Assembly (NCBI RefSeq): GCF_019059575.1
Contig: NW_024883035.1
Span: 62,001-126,000 of the forward strand
Length of the DNA: 64,000 nt
Reading direction: 5' to 3'
Source of the DNA: Amphibalanus amphitrite
Lineage: Eukaryota; Arthropoda; Thecostraca; Balanomorpha; Balanidae
Part shown: positions 60,889 to 64,000 of the stretch, piece by piece
Numbering within the stretch: position 1 is the stretch's first letter
How the letters are laid out: every line of letters starts with the position of its first letter
The notes under the pieces: generated by a model
Databases searched by the model: none
The model's input: the letters and a program-made list of their open reading frames with translations, nothing else
What the model was told of the DNA's origin: nothing
Program-made: the position numbers and the translations under genes

Positions 60889-62780
60889 GTATCCGAAGGT
60901 TGGGACTTTTCAATTAAGAACAATCACTATTCTTTAGAATTGTGATTTTCTATTGAAAATCCCAACCTGAGCTACCTCTCTAGGGGGGTGTTTAGCGTTT
61001 CTGCCGCGATTTGGGTCATTTTGATCGCCGCCGAAACGGCTCGGTAGATTTTCTTGCCATTTTCAGCGTTTGGTCCCGTGTGGGGGAGCTACCGGCTGGT
61101 ACCGGTCGCTTGAAATATAATTAACCCGTTTTGGGGTAATCGGCACGTGCATTTTCCCATAGGGTTAACATGGGGAAAAATTAAAAATGCGATTTGCGCA
61201 AAATCTGTTCAGTAATATTTGTCCACTTTTTTAGGGTCAGTTCTTGGGCTGGCACCTCACCTTCTGGGGGTAATTATTTAAAAATCATAGGGTACAGTTT
61301 CGGGTAATCGTGACGGACAGTTACCCCATGTTGAGCCTATGGCGATTTCGAAAAATTATTTTCAAATCGATTTTGCAAAAAATTTCCACGTTAGATTTTG
61401 AAAATGTTCCAATATGTTGTGCCCCGGGGTGTCGGCTACCACATGGTATGGGTCAGATATGGGGCGATTGAAAAGCACGTGCCACGTGCAAACGTGTTTG
61501 ATGGGGTAACCTCCGGGAAAATCCGACATTGTCCAACTGGGGGTCCTATGGCGCGGAAACGACTTCATCTAGCGACACCAAATCAATGCAGCCGGTGAGC
61601 AGATGAGTCCAGCTTGTCGCACCAGTGGTCACGTGGCGCACGTGCTATTGCACGTGCCGTGGCACGGGGTCAATTTTTGTTCTTAAATACACCAACATTG
61701 TGAAATGCAAGGAATGGGGGAAATAGCCGTCAGGCCGTCAGTTTTTATGATAGAGTCGATCTGAAAACGGGTGTAGACACAGAATGAACGGCGCTAAAAA
61801 ACTGCTATCTCGGATTTTTTGTAAAACGAAAAATTTAAAATTCTAGGGAAATTATATATTAGAAAGGTGAAATTTCCCTAAATTTTCCCGTTTTTCAAGT
61901 TTAGCCGTCCACTGTTCAGTGACGATGACACCGGCCGGGGTCATCTTTTACATGCTAATGGCCACGTCGATGGGTCATCACGTGGCGTGAACGGTGAAGC
62001 TGTCAGAGGTCCGGCACGTGCCACGTGGCCACGTGTTTGAGTCACGCACCTCCCAGATTATCGTGTGTTTGCCGACTTGTGGCCTTATAGCACGAAAACA
62101 GCACCAGTCAGGAAGCCTGAAAGGGCACAATCGGTGAGGGGACAAGTCCTGCTTGTACCACCGGTGGTCACGTGGCACACGTGTTCAGCTGGGCTCCTCC
62201 TTTGCGGAGATATTTTATCGTGAAATATTCAAATGTCCATAACTTTCTCAAATATGGTCCGATTGGGTTCAAATTTGGTGGGTGGCTGCATTGTTAAGCG
62301 TCAATGACAACTGAGCCGCGTTTGATGCACCGCGCCACATTTGTCATTATGCGCCATAATCGCCCGAAATCGCAAAATGTTTGTAACTTTGTCAAACATG
62401 ATCCGATTTGGATTCAATTTTGGGGACGGATGCACAACACATACAAAGGACTGCCCTTGCCGCAATGCGCCACAATTGTAACAGTGCGCCATTTATGCCG
62501 CAAAACGCACCAGTCCACAACTTTGCCAAATAGGGGCAACACTATTCGACCGCCACCCTTGCAGCATTCTATAACTCAGGAACCACTGGACCGATCGGGA
62601 TGAACGAAACACCATTCGAATTAGGGGATACGATTTTGTCAGCCGTTTCGATGATGATGACCTCAAGTGACCTGCACCTGGGTAACCTCAAAAGGTCAAC
62701 TTGGCATTAGCCGTTTTCACGACGGGCTATCCGGCGAGTGCACCTTATTTGACCAAATCTGCACGTAATCTCTGGTGCAG
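60889..62780 (+). repeat. CACGTG-rich repeat, copy 2
   Basis: Matches 58519-60117 in the same order and orientation with scattered substitutions, and runs on further. At its right it holds CAGGAACCACTGGACCGATC, a phrase also typical of the modules in the repeats at 18261 and 39135. The right boundary is uncertain. Confidence 0.8.
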
Positions 62781-63324
62781 CAAATATCTTCAATTGTTTC
62801 TTTTATTTGGCTGTCGAACATTATTTATGGTTTGAAATATGATTTTATGTAAAATAATTGATATGAAAAAGCCGTCTTATAAGTTATGACCCCATTTCAC
62901 CACACGCAAGTGGCAGAAATGACAATGATCAGCTGACGCATTTTTCTTGGCCGAAGTCAGAGCGCGCGGCCCGACGCACCACGCGTATTTGGAAATTCCG
63001 ACCTCGACGAGCATCAGAAGCCACCTAACAGGCTTGTTCGAAACCGCAGGAGATGATGATGAACGGGTTTATCGAAACTTGATTGGATGAGCATATCGGT
63101 AATAGCGATTTCAGTGTGTGCATTTATTGTTCATAGTGGTGTGAAATGTGGTTGGGGTACGACCGACAACCCGTCGGGGCGAATTTCGCACTGGGGTACT
63201 CAAAATTTGAAGAATTTAAGACGTTTCCATGAGTTTTGAAGGTATGGATAAGTTCTAAAAATCCGGTTCTCCTTATCTGGGCCATTAACTCCATACGGTC
63301 CAAGAAAGCTGGCACACTACCTTT
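62781..63324. other. No recognisable features
   Basis: Unique-looking sequence; no supported exon. Confidence 0.4.
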
Positions 63325-63640
63325 AAAGGGCCATCAGCTAGGGCCAAAGCACCCTCAGCTGACGTCAAACGGCCCTACGAAGGCCTCAAAGGACTCTTAG
63401 TTGGTGTCAGAGGGCCCCCAGCAGGTGTCAGAGGACCCTCAGCGGACATCAAATGGCCCTCAGCTGGCGTCAAATGGCGGTCAGAAGGCTTAAAGGGCCA
63501 TCAGCTAGGGCCAAAGCACCCTCAGCTGACGTCAAATGGCCCTCAGAGGACCTCAAAGGGCTCTCGCCTGGCATTAAATGGCTCTCAGAAGGCCTCAAAG
63601 GGCCCTCAGATCTTAGGGCCCTTTGAGGGCTTCTTCGTTG
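63325..63640. repeat. Minisatellite with a 167-bp higher-order period
   Basis: Phrases such as GGCCCTCAGCTGACGTCAAA recur every 30-odd bases. A larger block starting AAAGGGCCATCAGCTAGGGC at 63325 recurs at 63492. The right end, near 63597-63626, forms the hairpin CAAAGGGCCCT / AGGGCCCTTTG. Confidence 0.85.
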
Positions 63641-64000
63641 TGACAGTGCTGCTTTGTCGGTAAGGTGCGCAGTCGCCGTGGGTCCCTCGCTCGCCGCCGT
63701 GACAGCGGCGGGACAGGGACGGGACAGCGAAAGGTTGGTGATCGGGGCCGCCGTATGCCCTGGTACGGTCTTCCTGAATATCTGTTACGACTGTTACTAG
63801 GAAAGTGAGCATGCCGCCTGAAAATTGTGTCTTTGTAGTTTGTGGAATACAAGTGAGAAGAAAAAACTTTCAGTCTCTGGTCTGTGATCTCGCCACGTAT
63901 CATTGTAATGACTTTTCATGTCGATGTGCCTAAATAAATACGCGAATTGGCATGAAAATGGGGCGCTGCCCCGCTCATACACATCCGGGCAAACCCGTGA
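63641..64000. other. No recognisable features at right edge
   Basis: Short frames on the minus strand without known domains. Part of the first 80 bases is CpG-rich. Confidence 0.4.

Noticed and set aside
60137..60937. 266-residue plus frame and a 178-residue minus frame
   Set aside because: They run through a 37-bp G/T satellite poor in stop codons; the peptides only mirror the repeat period.
58519..62780. Interpretation of the repeats as a CRISPR array
   Set aside because: Units are long, differ in length and lack short identical repeats with uniform unique spacers; the DNA is clearly from an animal nucleus.

Overview
This is nuclear DNA of an animal, most likely an arthropod and possibly a crustacean. 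The reasons are a spliced PDCD5 gene whose residues look arthropod-like, a BEL/Pao LTR retrotransposon, very long (GA)n/(CT)n microsatellites, many cut-and-paste DNA transposon relics, and the absence of any operon-like or bacterial gene layout. The species cannot be named from sequence alone. Most of the window is intron or intergenic DNA, and nearly all the long open reading frames are by-products of simple repeats.

Genes. Only short exons of cellular genes are visible. From left to right they are: a minus-strand exon at 2317-2500 carrying the membrane anchor and the start of the catalytic domain of a membrane (renal-type) dipeptidase; two unrecognised minus-strand exons at 22956-23112 and about 21432-21499 that may be the 3' end of one gene; a possible first coding exon at 40598-40789 (minus) in a CpG-rich block; and the PDCD5 gene on the plus strand (44488-45682, four coding exons), the only complete gene, although its N-terminus is unusual. 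A lysine-rich minus ORF at 19116-19388 ends just inside a repeat and may be a broken gene.

Mobile DNA. A 4,889-bp BEL/Pao element (12374-17262, minus) has apparently identical 610-bp LTRs and a perfect 5-bp target duplication. It has lost most of pol by one internal deletion that joins the start of reverse transcriptase to the integrase C-terminus. Two near-identical 2.76-kb elements with TTAA targets and inverted ends lie head to tail at 23413-28947 and share one TTAA. A 2,163-bp hAT-like element (52763-54925) has a perfect 8-bp target duplication and is filled with a minisatellite. Two Harbinger-type MITEs with TTA target duplications lie at 20280-20707 and 37775-37958, and a small hAT-like relic lies at 43828-44034.

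Other repeats. One family of about 0.87 kb occurs at 18261-19122 and, inverted, at 39135-40018; it is built of five modules each closed by the palindrome CACGTG. A related CACGTG-rich family is duplicated at 58519-60117 and 60889-62780 around a G/T-rich satellite (60120-60780). Two arrays of (GGAGCC)n broken by regular AT-rich spacers lie at 42401-43254 between inverted ends. Long GA/CT tracts and at least eight different degenerate minisatellites fill much of the rest.
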